From the NCBI RefSeq assembly GCF_000472925.1, contig NZ_AXAS01000050.1, positions 1 to 64,000 of the forward strand: 64,000 nt of DNA, given 5' to 3'. The DNA comes from Bradyrhizobium sp. Ec3.3 (GTDB lineage Bacteria > Pseudomonadota > Alphaproteobacteria > Rhizobiales > Xanthobacteraceae). Both the position numbers and the translations under genes were made by a program. Below are positions 16,316-24,011 of the stretch, piece by piece. The notes under the pieces were generated by a model. The model did not search any database and was not told the DNA's origin. It saw only the letters and a program-made list of their open reading frames with translations. Position 1 is the stretch's first letter, and each line of letters opens with the position of its first letter.

Positions 16316-16497
16316 ATGAAAGCGAAGCTCACCGACACGGGCATACGCTGCTGCTCGTCGCCGAACGTGACGGCGAAAATCCAGAGTTTGCGTTCGCGCC
16401 TGAAGGTGCGCCGCCAAGGCTGCGCTTTGGGGAGACCTACTTAATCCCGGATGCAGAAGGAAAGGAAATCCCGGCTCGACAAATCTACCCCCCGTGA
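16316..16497 (+). pseudogene. Frameshifted small gene
   Basis: From ATG 16316 the reading starts MKAKLTDTG and then runs into nonsense, but the +2 frame from about 16339 continues with good coding character: HTLLLVAERDGENPEFAFA, then PEGAPPRLRFGETYLIPD and GKEIPARQIYPP, stop at 16495-16497. Restoring one G near 16339 would join them into a protein of about 60 residues. No family recognised. It could also be a real frame open from 16282. It overlaps the next small frame. Confidence 0.5.
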
Positions 16498-16618
16498 AAA
16501 GTTGCTTGAGTGGATGAAAGACGCCGATGACATCGAGTATCTCAAGACACTTTCACAAGCAGACCTTGCAATCCTGTATTGCGAGCGCCTTGGTTGGGGA
16601 GGGGCAAACAAAGCGTAG
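16451..16618 (+). CDS. Small hypothetical protein (55 residues)
   Basis: Reads MQKERKSRLDKSTPREKLLE and then WMKDADDIEYLKTL, SQADLAILYCERLGWGGANKA, stop TAG at 16616-16618. The amphipathic composition looks coding. It overlaps the broken upstream frame by 47 bases in another frame, a packing typical of phage or plasmid DNA. A later start at ATG 16514 is possible. No family recognised. Confidence 0.45.
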   Translation: MQKERKSRLDKSTPREKLLEWMKDADDIEYLKTLSQADLAILYCERLGWGGANKA

Positions 16619-16692
16619 CATATCGAGAGAATTTCATTCTAGGATTAAATTCCGTAACTTACGGGGACTAAGGTGCGACCGCCGCCGCGCTC

Positions 16693-16716
16693 GGAACCCT
16701 CCGGGGGTTCTACTTT
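16693..16716 (+). terminator. Hairpin with short T run
   Basis: GGAACCC, loop TCCGG, GGGTTC followed by TACTTTT. A weak candidate intrinsic terminator downstream of the small frames. The remaining sequence from 16619 to 16840 shows no gene I can support. Confidence 0.4.
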
Positions 16717-16840
16717 TCAGACCCCGCCCCGGCCCCTTTTAACGATGTCCGCTATGCCCTCAACAGCAGCAAAGCGGACGTCGCACGAGGTCGCAGATGG
16801 GCCAACACGTGACATTCGCCGAATTAAAGAGGCCGCCGCC

Positions 16841-17461
16841 TTACTTTCGGACTATGCGGCTTTGTTCGCGCAGGACCGCGTTGTATCGGTCGATCTGGCC
16901 CGCAAGTCTTGACCAGCTTTGAGCAATATTCCTCAGAATCATAGCCTCTTCGTCGCACTTCGACTTTTTGGTCATGCGAAGGCATTCCGCCGCCTTATCT
17001 TGGCAGTGCTTCGCGCTGTCCATTGCCATTTCTCGCGCCGGATTCGGCCTTTGGTTTAGTACCCGTGAGTTGCCAGCCATTTCCAGCAAATGTTGTACGG
17101 AGGCGGGGATATTCTCCCCTTCGTCTCTGCGCTGCTTCAACTCGGCAGCGATTTCGGTCGTGATATTGCGCGACCATCCGTCGGCGGTGTTGAAGGCGAC
17201 GATGCGCACCGGATGACTGTACGCGCCGTCCAAGAGGTCGCGGATTAGCATCTCGCGATACGTACCCTCATCATCGTCGGTCTCGCCCCAGGCGCGGCCT
17301 ACCCATGTCCCAAAGGCGTCCAGTAGTACAAGATACATGTCATGGTCCGCATCCTGCGGCATGATCGATGATGGTGAGCTCTGCGGCGACGCAGCTTCGA
17401 AGCGGGCTTTCTCCGCGTTCGGATTCTCTTCAAATGTATGGGGCTGTGAGCGTCGTCGCAT
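16841..17461 (-). CDS. Lineage-specific two-part protein; paralogue at 52253-52603
   Basis: A 206-residue cytoplasmic protein. Residues 42-120 (DMYLVLLDAFGTWVGRAW to IPASVQHLLEMA) are clearly homologous to the gene at 52253-52603: shared LDA(F/S)GTWVGR(A/T)W, LI(R/C)DLL(D/E)G, RIV(A/C)FNT(A/T)(D/E)GWSR and EGENIPA. The C-terminal 60 residues (HCQDKAAECLRMTKKSKCDE then IAQSWSRLAGQIDRYNAV) form a separate helical domain that I recall from many small Bradyrhizobium proteins and that the paralogue lacks. Function unknown. MPQDADHDMY at 17362 is an alternative start. The surrounding DNA is a gene-poor, probably acquired patch. Confidence 0.75.
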   Translation of the reverse strand: MRRRSQPHTFEENPNAEKARFEAASPQSSPSSIMPQDADHDMYLVLLDAFGTWVGRAWGETDDDEGTYREMLIRDLLDGAYSHPVRIVAFNTADGWSRNITTEIAAELKQRRDEGENIPASVQHLLEMAGNSRVLNQRPNPAREMAMDSAKHCQDKAAECLRMTKKSKCDEEAMILRNIAQSWSRLAGQIDRYNAVLREQSRIVRK

Positions 17462-17941
17462 GGCGCACTCTTTCCAAGGCTAGAGTGAGGCGGGAGCGCC
17501 TGACGGGCGATCTCATCACCAATACTGACAGGGGTCCGCGCGGTGATGGCACCTAACGCCTGTCCGGATTGCAGGTTGCTATTCGATCGAGAGCATTGAT
17601 CAAGCCGCCTAGGTAGTCCCGAGAACGCTAAGCCATCGTGTGTTCTCGGTTAATTGAAAGTAATGTCCGTTGAGGGGCATAGGCCGTAATACCAAGGTCG
17701 AGCACAAGATTTCCGCTCCACCCTCGAAAGCGGACATGCCGTCAGTTCACTGCTCGCATCGACGGCACGTCGATCACCTCGTCGCGTGTGCGTCGTGGCG
17801 CGATCTCGTCGAGCTTCTTCTCTTGTGGACGTTCATCTGGTCTCTCCTTGGAACACTGAAGCTTCGCAACCTCAGCTTCCTCGGTTCAGACCAGATGGAC
17901 AACCTCCTGAGAGACCAAAGCTTGTCTAACCCAGCCTACGA
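17462..17941. other. Gene-poor stretch with possible IS481-type remnant
   Basis: No intact gene. On the minus strand ATG 17836 follows AAGGAGAGACCAG and reads MNVHK, the usual start of IS481-family transposases, then loses similarity and stops. Around it lie inverted copies of CATCTGGTCT (17834-17843 and 17887-17896 region) that could be terminal repeats. I regard a decayed insertion sequence as possible but not shown. Confidence 0.35.
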
Positions 17942-18613
17942 TCACGAATCCGTCGGGAAACATCCGTTCTGCAGGAAGGCGATGGTCGCGGCGATCGCCT
18001 CGTCATTTCGCATCAGCCACGGATGCGACGCGTGTACAACGATATGGTCGGCCATGCCGTCGACCGTGGTGTTCGAGACCGAGACCCGCCCGTCATGGGG
18101 GCGCGGCAGCAAGGCGCCCGCCACCGGATAGATCGAGCGGTCGCCGGCGATAATGCCGAGGGGATAGCTGATTGGCGGCAGCAGCGCCGTGGTTGCGGCG
18201 TCGCGATAGGTGCCGAGTTGCTGTCCGGCCGGGCCGAAGAAGGCACGGTAGGGGAAAGAGCCCATCAGTCGGTCGGCGATCTCGCTGCCGCCGTTGGGCG
18301 TCCCCAGCATCACGACGCGCCCGAGGTTTTGCGTCCGGTGCCGCGCGAGATAGACGCGTGCCAGGAGGCCGCCCATGGAGTGGCAGACGAAATGCACGGA
18401 GCCGTTTACTGAGCCGGCAAATGATTCGATCGCGGGATGAATGTCATCCGCGAGCTCTTGAAGCGCCTTGCGACGGCTGGCGTAGTCGAGGTTGAGCGTT
18501 GCGTAGCCGGCGCGCTCGATCGCAATCTCCATCTTGCGAAACGAGCGCGCCGTCCTGCTGATTCCGTGCAGGAGGACGACGCCGTCTTGCGGCTTCGTCG
18601 GCTCCAGGCTCAC
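17942..18613 (-). CDS. Alpha/beta hydrolase (lipase/esterase-like)
   Basis: A 223-residue protein. After VVLLHGISRTARSFRKME (oxyanion-hole HG near residue 15) comes the nucleophile elbow HFVCHSMGGLLARVYLAR (Ser near 83), with GTPNGGSEIADRLMG and a late histidine in VVHASHPWLMR. It resembles small lipases/esterases acting as thioesterase or acyl hydrolase. The GTG start at 18613 overlaps the enoyl-CoA hydratase stop by 4 bases (GTGA), so they are translationally coupled; a hydrolase acting on acyl compounds would fit. There is no signal peptide. Confidence 0.85.
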   Translation of the reverse strand: MSLEPTKPQDGVVLLHGISRTARSFRKMEIAIERAGYATLNLDYASRRKALQELADDIHPAIESFAGSVNGSVHFVCHSMGGLLARVYLARHRTQNLGRVVMLGTPNGGSEIADRLMGSFPYRAFFGPAGQQLGTYRDAATTALLPPISYPLGIIAGDRSIYPVAGALLPRPHDGRVSVSNTTVDGMADHIVVHASHPWLMRNDEAIAATIAFLQNGCFPTDS

Positions 18614-19500
18614 TTGTACTCCCGCTCCGTCCACCACGGAAAATAGTCCGGCATGTCGCTCGACACCTTGTTCTTGAACTGCGCGGGGCGCTTCTCCAGG
18701 AACGACGTCACGCCTTCCTTGACATCGTCCGAGCGGCCGCGGGCATAGATGCCGCGGCTGTCGACTTTGTGCGCTTCCATCGGATCGTCGGCGCCCATCA
18801 TGCGCCACATCATCTGGCGGATCAGCGCGATCGACACCGGCGCGGTCTTGGCTGCAATCTCCTTGGCGAGCGCGCGCGCGGTCGGCAGGAGGTCATCCGG
18901 CGGCAGCACCTTGCTCACCAGCCGCCCGGCGAGGGCTTCCTGCGCCGGGAAAACGCGGCCGGTGTAGCACCATTCCAGCGCCTGCGAGATGCCGACGAGG
19001 CGCGGCAGGAACCAGCTCGACGCTGCCTCCGGCACGATGCCGCGCTGGGAGAACACGAAGCCGAAGCGCGCCGCCTCCGAGGCAATGCGGATGTCCATCG
19101 CAAGCTGCATGGTGACGCCGATGCCGACCGCAGGCCCGTTCACCGCGGCGATCACGGGTTTCAGGCTCTTGAAGATGCGCAGCGTGACCTGGCCGCCGCC
19201 ATCGCGCACCTGCGGATCGCTGTAATCGACCTGGCCGCTCGCAAGCCGCTTCACCGGTCCCCGCCGCGCGTCGCGGTCAAAGGTGTCGGCGCCGGAGGAG
19301 AGATCGGCGCCGGCACAGAAGGCGCGGCCTTCGCCGGTGACGATGATGGCGCGGATGTTGTCGTCCTTGTCGGCGGCGTCGAACGCCTCGATCAGCTCCG
19401 CCTGCATCTTGGCGTTGAAGGCGTTGAGCTTGTCCGGACGGTTCAGCGTGATGGTGAGGATCTCGTCGGCGACCTCGTATTTGATCGTCTCATACGCCAT
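18610..19500 (-). CDS. Enoyl-CoA hydratase/isomerase (crotonase) family
   Basis: A 296-residue crotonase acting on acyl-CoA thioesters in the cytoplasm. The oxyanion-hole motif GRAFCAGADLSSG is near residue 58, the second AAVNGPAVGIGVTMQLAMD near 118, and the catalytic glutamate region SQRGIVPEAASSWFLPRLVG near 148. A roughly 20-residue insertion (DTFDRDARRGPVKRLASG) follows the first motif, longer than in FadB-type enzymes. Possible roles are fatty acid or branched-chain degradation. It is coupled to the downstream hydrolase. Confidence 0.92.
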   Translation of the reverse strand: MAYETIKYEVADEILTITLNRPDKLNAFNAKMQAELIEAFDAADKDDNIRAIIVTGEGRAFCAGADLSSGADTFDRDARRGPVKRLASGQVDYSDPQVRDGGGQVTLRIFKSLKPVIAAVNGPAVGIGVTMQLAMDIRIASEAARFGFVFSQRGIVPEAASSWFLPRLVGISQALEWCYTGRVFPAQEALAGRLVSKVLPPDDLLPTARALAKEIAAKTAPVSIALIRQMMWRMMGADDPMEAHKVDSRGIYARGRSDDVKEGVTSFLEKRPAQFKNKVSSDMPDYFPWWTEREYK

Positions 19501-19540
19501 GGTGGTTTCCTTCCCTCGTTTCTTGTCTTGATACCTAGCA

Positions 19541-19633
19541 CGTCATTCCGGGGCGATGCGAAGCATCGAACCCGGAATCTGGAGATGTGGCGCGAGATTC
19601 CGGGTTCGCGCTGGCGCGCGCCCCGGAATGACG
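19541..19633. repeat. Dispersed palindromic repeat, family B, copy 3
   Basis: CGTCATTCCGGGGCGATGCG ... GCGCGCGCCCCGGAATGACG, inner arms ACCCGGAATC and GATTCCGGGT. It separates the amidase from the enoyl-CoA hydratase gene. Confidence 0.9.
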
Positions 19634-19639
19634 GAAGGG

Positions 19640-21061
19640 TTATTTCTTCGGCGGCTTCGGCCAGGGCCGCTGCGCACCGCGCAGTCCCTCGAACGCCTTG
19701 GCCATGCCGAGCACGCCGATGTCGTCGAAGCGGCGGCCGACGATCTGCACGCCGATCGGAAAGCCCTTGGCGTCGAAGCCGCCATTGACTGAGATCGCCG
19801 GGTTCTCCGACATATTCCACGGCACGGTATAGCAGATGTGCTCGAACGGCTTCATCGGATCGTTGGTAGGCGAGGCGAGCTCCGCCGGGAAGTTGACGTT
19901 CGGCGCCGTCGGCGAGATCACGTAGTCGAGCTCGCAGAACAGCTTTGCCGCGGCGGCGCGGATCGCCATGGTCTGGTTGAAGCCGCGGATCACATCGACG
20001 CCGGAGAGCTTTGCGCCGGACTCGCCCCATTTGAAAATGTAGGGCAGCACTTTGGCCTGGTCTTCGGTCGAGAGTTTCGCGAGATCGTCCCACATCCGCG
20101 CGCGCCAGAAATTGTCGAGGCCATCGAGCATCTCGCGCGTCAAGATGCCGTCGACCTCGGTGACGACAGTGCCGGCGGACTCGAACGCCTTCGCGGCTTT
20201 CACCGCGACGTCACGCACCGGCTTCTCCAGCGGGAGGCCAACGCCGAGATCGAGCATCAGGCCGATGCGCAACTTGCGCGGCGACTTCTCCAGCGTCTTC
20301 CAGTTGATGGTGTCGGCCGGCAGGCTCATGCCGTCGCGCCGGTCGGGCTTTGCGATCACGCTCATCATCAGCGCGCAATCGTCGACCGTGCGGGTCATGG
20401 GACCTGCGACACGGCCGACATAGGTCGGATCGATCGGCACGCGGCCAAAGCTCGGTTTCAAGCCGACGAGGCCACACCAGCCGGCCGGCAGCCGCACCGA
20501 GCCGCCGATATCGGTGCCGAGATGCAGGGGCCCGTAACCGGCGGCCGCTGCGGCGCCGGCACCCGCGCTCGAGCCGCCGGGATTTTTCGAGAGGTCCCAA
20601 GGGTTGCGCGCCAGCGCATGGAAGCTGGAAAGACCCGACGACAGCATGCCGTAATCGGGCATGGTGGTCTTGGCGAAGATGATCGCGCCGGCTTCGCGTA
20701 GGCGCGCGGCCGGCGGCGCGTCCTTCGCCGCCGGCACGAGCTTCACGCTCGCCGCGCCCAGCGGCACGGACACGCCCTTGGTCGCGATGTTGTCCTTCAC
20801 CGTGACCGGCACGCCATCGAGCGGACCGGACGGCTCGCCGCCGGACCAGCGCGCGGTCGAGGCCTTTGCGGCCTCGCGCGCGCCGTCGGGATTGTAGGCG
20901 TAGAGCGCCTTGAGATGCGGCTCCCACGCCGCGACATGCGCGATCACGTCCTCCAGCACCTCGCTCGGCGAGAACTGCCTGGCCTTGTAGCCCGCGATCA
21001 GATCGACCGCGGACAGATCGTGCAGCGAGGTGACGTTCTCGTCGGCGCGCGGTTTATGCAT
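19640..21061 (-). CDS. Amidase (amidase-signature family)
   Basis: A 473-residue amidase with the Ser-cisSer-Lys machinery: Lys in PVTVKDNIATKGV near residue 82, the signature NPGGSSAGAGAAAAAGYG with the cis-serine near 160, and LGTDIGGSVRLPAGWCGLVG with the nucleophile Ser near 184. It hydrolyses C-N amide bonds; substrates vary from aryl amides to peptide amides. The start at 21061 overlaps the upstream M20 hydrolase by 8 bases; the longer open frame to 21223 is only the shadow of that gene. It belongs to the amide-hydrolase run with HipO-like and MlrC-like genes. Confidence 0.92.
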   Translation of the reverse strand: MHKPRADENVTSLHDLSAVDLIAGYKARQFSPSEVLEDVIAHVAAWEPHLKALYAYNPDGAREAAKASTARWSGGEPSGPLDGVPVTVKDNIATKGVSVPLGAASVKLVPAAKDAPPAARLREAGAIIFAKTTMPDYGMLSSGLSSFHALARNPWDLSKNPGGSSAGAGAAAAAGYGPLHLGTDIGGSVRLPAGWCGLVGLKPSFGRVPIDPTYVGRVAGPMTRTVDDCALMMSVIAKPDRRDGMSLPADTINWKTLEKSPRKLRIGLMLDLGVGLPLEKPVRDVAVKAAKAFESAGTVVTEVDGILTREMLDGLDNFWRARMWDDLAKLSTEDQAKVLPYIFKWGESGAKLSGVDVIRGFNQTMAIRAAAAKLFCELDYVISPTAPNVNFPAELASPTNDPMKPFEHICYTVPWNMSENPAISVNGGFDAKGFPIGVQIVGRRFDDIGVLGMAKAFEGLRGAQRPWPKPPKK

Positions 21062-22226
21062 GGCCACCGACCGGCATGCGGGATTCGACGATGCGGGCGA
21101 ACATGCTGGCGCCGATCGGCAAAATCTTGTCGTCGAGCACGTAGCCGGGATTGTGCACGGGCACCGAGCCGTCATGCCCGACCCAGAAATAGGCGCCGGG
21201 AATGGTTTGCAGCATGTCGGCAAAATCCTCGCTGCCCATCTTCGGCTGGGTGCGGGTGATGACCTTGGCGGGATCGACGACGGTGCGCGCGACCTCTTCG
21301 ACCACCTTGGACTGCTCGACCTGGTTCACCAGCACGCCAAAGGCGTCGCGGATGTCGGCCTCGATCTCGACCTGGAAGGCGCTGGCGACGCCGGCGCAGA
21401 TCGTGCGCATGCGCTCGCGGATCAGGGCGCGCACTTCATCGGAGAAGGCGCGGACGGTGCCGCAGAGATGGGCTTCGCCGGGGATGACGTTGTAGGCGGA
21501 GCCGGCATGGATCTGGGTGATCGAGACGACGGCGGCCTGGAGCGGCTCGACGTTGCGGCTGACGATGGTCTGAATGGCCTGCGCCAGCGTGGTTGCGATC
21601 ACCACGGCGTCCTTCGAGCGCTCCGGCATCGCGCCATGCGCGCCATAGCCGTTGATGCGGAGGTCGAAGAAGTCGGCGCCGGCCATTGCGGGTCCCGGCA
21701 GGATCCCGACCTCGCCGAGATTGAGGTCGGGCGCGTTGTGCAGGCCGTAGAGTTCGTCACAGGGAAACTTTTCGAACAGCCCGTCCTTGATCATGGCGCG
21801 CGCGCCGCCGAGGCCTTCCTCGGCCGGCTGGAAGATCAGATGCACCGTGCCGTCGAAATTCTTCGTCTCGGCGAGATAGCGCGCGGTGCCGAGCAGCATG
21901 GTGGTGTGGCCGTCATGGCCGCAGCCGTGGAAGCGGCCAGGAATGGTGGAGCGCCATTTCAGATTGGTGTTCTCCTCCATCGGCAGCGCGTCCATGTCGG
22001 CGCGCAGGCCGATGCGCTTTCCGCCCGAGCCCTTGCCCTTGATGACGCCGATCACGCCGGTGCCCCCCAAGCCGCGATGCACCTCGATGCCCCAGCTCTT
22101 CAGCTTGTCGGCGACGATGCCGGAGGTGCGGACTTCCTCGAAGCCGATCTCGGGATGGGCGTGCAGGTCGCGGCGGATGGCGGTGAGTTCGTCGGCATAG
22201 CCGTCGATGCGGTCGATGGTGGGCAT
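21054..22226 (-). CDS. M20 amidohydrolase (hippurate hydrolase-like)
   Basis: A 390-residue metal-dependent amidohydrolase of the M20D group, which removes acyl groups from amino acids (hippurate, N-acetyl or IAA conjugates). Metal-binding motifs include GLRADMDALP near residue 73, GCGHDGHTTMLLG near 103 and FQPAEEGLGGARAMI near 134 with the catalytic glutamate. A dimerisation insert (GYGAHGAMPERSKDAV) follows, and IHAGSAYNVIPGEA is typical. It is cytoplasmic. It overlaps the amidase start by 8 bases and lies 15 bases after mlrC. Confidence 0.93.
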   Translation of the reverse strand: MPTIDRIDGYADELTAIRRDLHAHPEIGFEEVRTSGIVADKLKSWGIEVHRGLGGTGVIGVIKGKGSGGKRIGLRADMDALPMEENTNLKWRSTIPGRFHGCGHDGHTTMLLGTARYLAETKNFDGTVHLIFQPAEEGLGGARAMIKDGLFEKFPCDELYGLHNAPDLNLGEVGILPGPAMAGADFFDLRINGYGAHGAMPERSKDAVVIATTLAQAIQTIVSRNVEPLQAAVVSITQIHAGSAYNVIPGEAHLCGTVRAFSDEVRALIRERMRTICAGVASAFQVEIEADIRDAFGVLVNQVEQSKVVEEVARTVVDPAKVITRTQPKMGSEDFADMLQTIPGAYFWVGHDGSVPVHNPGYVLDDKILPIGASMFARIVESRMPVGGHA

Positions 22227-22241
22227 CTTGTCCTTGATCCC

Positions 22242-23747
22242 TTAGCGTGATGGAGGAATGAAAACGGGGCCGTTCGGCTTGATGCGGATTCCCGGGCGCA
22301 GGCGTGTCCAGGGCAGCGAGGCGGTATCCGCCGGCATCGCGCCGGGCGCGGCGCAGATCAGCAGCTTTGCGGCGATCGGCTCGAAGTCGGCGCGGAAATG
22401 CACCGAGCTCTTGTTGACGAGGATCTGTTGCTCGGTCGGCTCGATGCCGACATAGCGGTACATCGCCTGATCCGCGAGCTGCGCCTTGTGCGAGCTCACG
22501 ACCACGCGGACTTCGCCGATGCGAAGGCAGGCGGAGGGACCCATCTCCATCTCGCGGCCGCCGTAATAGGGGCCCGGCGCGATGAAGCGTCCGTCGGACA
22601 GCTTTTCGACGACGAACGTCTCCTGATAGGGCTCATCGCCGGGAATGCCGGACTTGCCGCCGAGCGACAGTGCCACGGTCGCGCCGACGCCGGCCGCATG
22701 CGCGGCCGTGGCGGAGACCGGATCATAGATCACGCCGGTCGCCGCGCTCGCTTTGTTGCGCACCAGTGCGCGCAGCATGCCCGTGGTGTCCGAATCGCCG
22801 CCGGCGCCGGGATTGTCCTGGGTGTCGGCGATGATGATCGGCTTGCTCGCGCACTTCGCAAGCTCCATCGCATAGCGCACGCCTTCGTCCGGCAAAAAGA
22901 TCTTGCCGTCGAAATCGTCCTCATGGCTTTCGATCAGTTTGACGATTGCCTCCGCTGCGCGGTCGGCATCTCCTTGCGTCTTGCCGTAGGCGAACACGCT
23001 CGGCCCGCAGTCGCGGAAATCCGCGGCGGGGAAGCCGGGCGCAAAGGACAGCGTCGGCACCGCTTCGCTCTCGAGCGCGGCGAGCTTTTCGTAGATGCTC
23101 TTGGTGGGCTGGTCGTTGGTGCACTGCCAGCTGATCGGGATCAGGAACGGCAGCTGGCGGAACGCCTTGGCGAGGCATTGCTTGGTCTTCAGGAGCAGCG
23201 CGAGGTGTCTGGCGCAGGCGCGGCCCGTGTCGGCCATGTCGACATGCGGATAGGTGCGGTAGGCGATCAGCGCATCAGCGTGCGCGACCATCTCCGGCGT
23301 GACATTGGCGTGCAGGTCGAGGCTGGTGACGAGAGGAACATGCGGACCGATGACGCGGCGCACGCGTGCGAGAATCTCGCCTTCGCCGTCGTCGAGATGC
23401 TCGGTGACCATCGCGCCGTGCAGGTCGAGATAGACCGCATCGAGCGGGCCGGCCGCTTTGATGCCGTCGACCATCACCTTCACGATCCGCTCGAAGGCAT
23501 CCCTGGTGACATGCGCCGAGGGGCTCGCGCCGCAGGCGATGATGGGAACGAGTTCCCAGCCAGTGGTCTCGGCCGCCTCGACGAAACCGGCGAGACCCAC
23601 ATTGATGCGGCGCATCACCTTGAGCACATCGGCGCCTTGCGTCATCGCCGGCCAGCCGCCGCCGTGCTGGAAGTCCGCGAACGTCGCCTTCGTCGGAGCG
23701 AAGGTGTTGGTCTCGTGCAGGAAGCCGCCGACGGCGATACGGGTCAT
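22242..23747 (-). CDS. M81 metallopeptidase, MlrC (microcystinase C) family
   Basis: A 501-residue protein of the M81/MlrC family. MlrC in sphingomonads degrades linear microcystin fragments, but most homologues occur without other mlr genes and have unknown substrates. The N-terminal MTRIAVGGFLHETNTFAPTK has the HETN motif, followed by DAVYLDLHGAMVTEH and TSLDLHANVTPEM near residue 140 with metal-ligand acids and histidines. The C-terminal domain has DTQDNPGAGGDSDTTGMLRAL near 310. Its position with amidases and a peptide transporter supports a role in degrading imported peptides or amides. Confidence 0.93.
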   Translation of the reverse strand: MTRIAVGGFLHETNTFAPTKATFADFQHGGGWPAMTQGADVLKVMRRINVGLAGFVEAAETTGWELVPIIACGASPSAHVTRDAFERIVKVMVDGIKAAGPLDAVYLDLHGAMVTEHLDDGEGEILARVRRVIGPHVPLVTSLDLHANVTPEMVAHADALIAYRTYPHVDMADTGRACARHLALLLKTKQCLAKAFRQLPFLIPISWQCTNDQPTKSIYEKLAALESEAVPTLSFAPGFPAADFRDCGPSVFAYGKTQGDADRAAEAIVKLIESHEDDFDGKIFLPDEGVRYAMELAKCASKPIIIADTQDNPGAGGDSDTTGMLRALVRNKASAATGVIYDPVSATAAHAAGVGATVALSLGGKSGIPGDEPYQETFVVEKLSDGRFIAPGPYYGGREMEMGPSACLRIGEVRVVVSSHKAQLADQAMYRYVGIEPTEQQILVNKSSVHFRADFEPIAAKLLICAAPGAMPADTASLPWTRLRPGIRIKPNGPVFIPPSR

Positions 23748-23900
23748 TCAATTCTGGTCCAACGCAAATGATGCGCGACGTTACCCGCCTTTGCGGCAAG
23801 AGCAAGCAAGGCAGACAATCGCGCCGCGCATGGCCTCAAGCCGTTTTGGGAATGGTGCGGATGTCGCCGTGTTTGGAGAGCGCAGCCGAATGCCTCCGTC

Positions 23901-23996
23901 GTCATTCCGGGGCGCGCCCCCTTGGGCGCGGAATCCATACTCACGATGGTGGTTACGGATTCCGGGCTCATCGCTTCGCGATGCCCCGGAATGACG
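23901..23996. repeat. Dispersed palindromic repeat, family B, copy 4
   Basis: GTCATTCCGGGGCGCGCCCC ... TCGCGATGCCCCGGAATGAC, with a longer inner region than other copies. It lies between the MlrC-like and ABC ATPase genes. Confidence 0.88.
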
Positions 23997-24011
23997 AAAG
24001 GAGTGTGCGGC

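Noticed and set aside
16745..16912. Plus-strand frame overlapping the 3' end of the lineage-specific gene
   Set aside because: It overlaps the helical C-terminal domain antisense by 72 bases and shows no family likeness; kept out for lack of support.
16114..17941. Intact prophage or integrative element
   Set aside because: Only small broken frames and one lineage-specific gene are present; no integrase, structural or replication genes.
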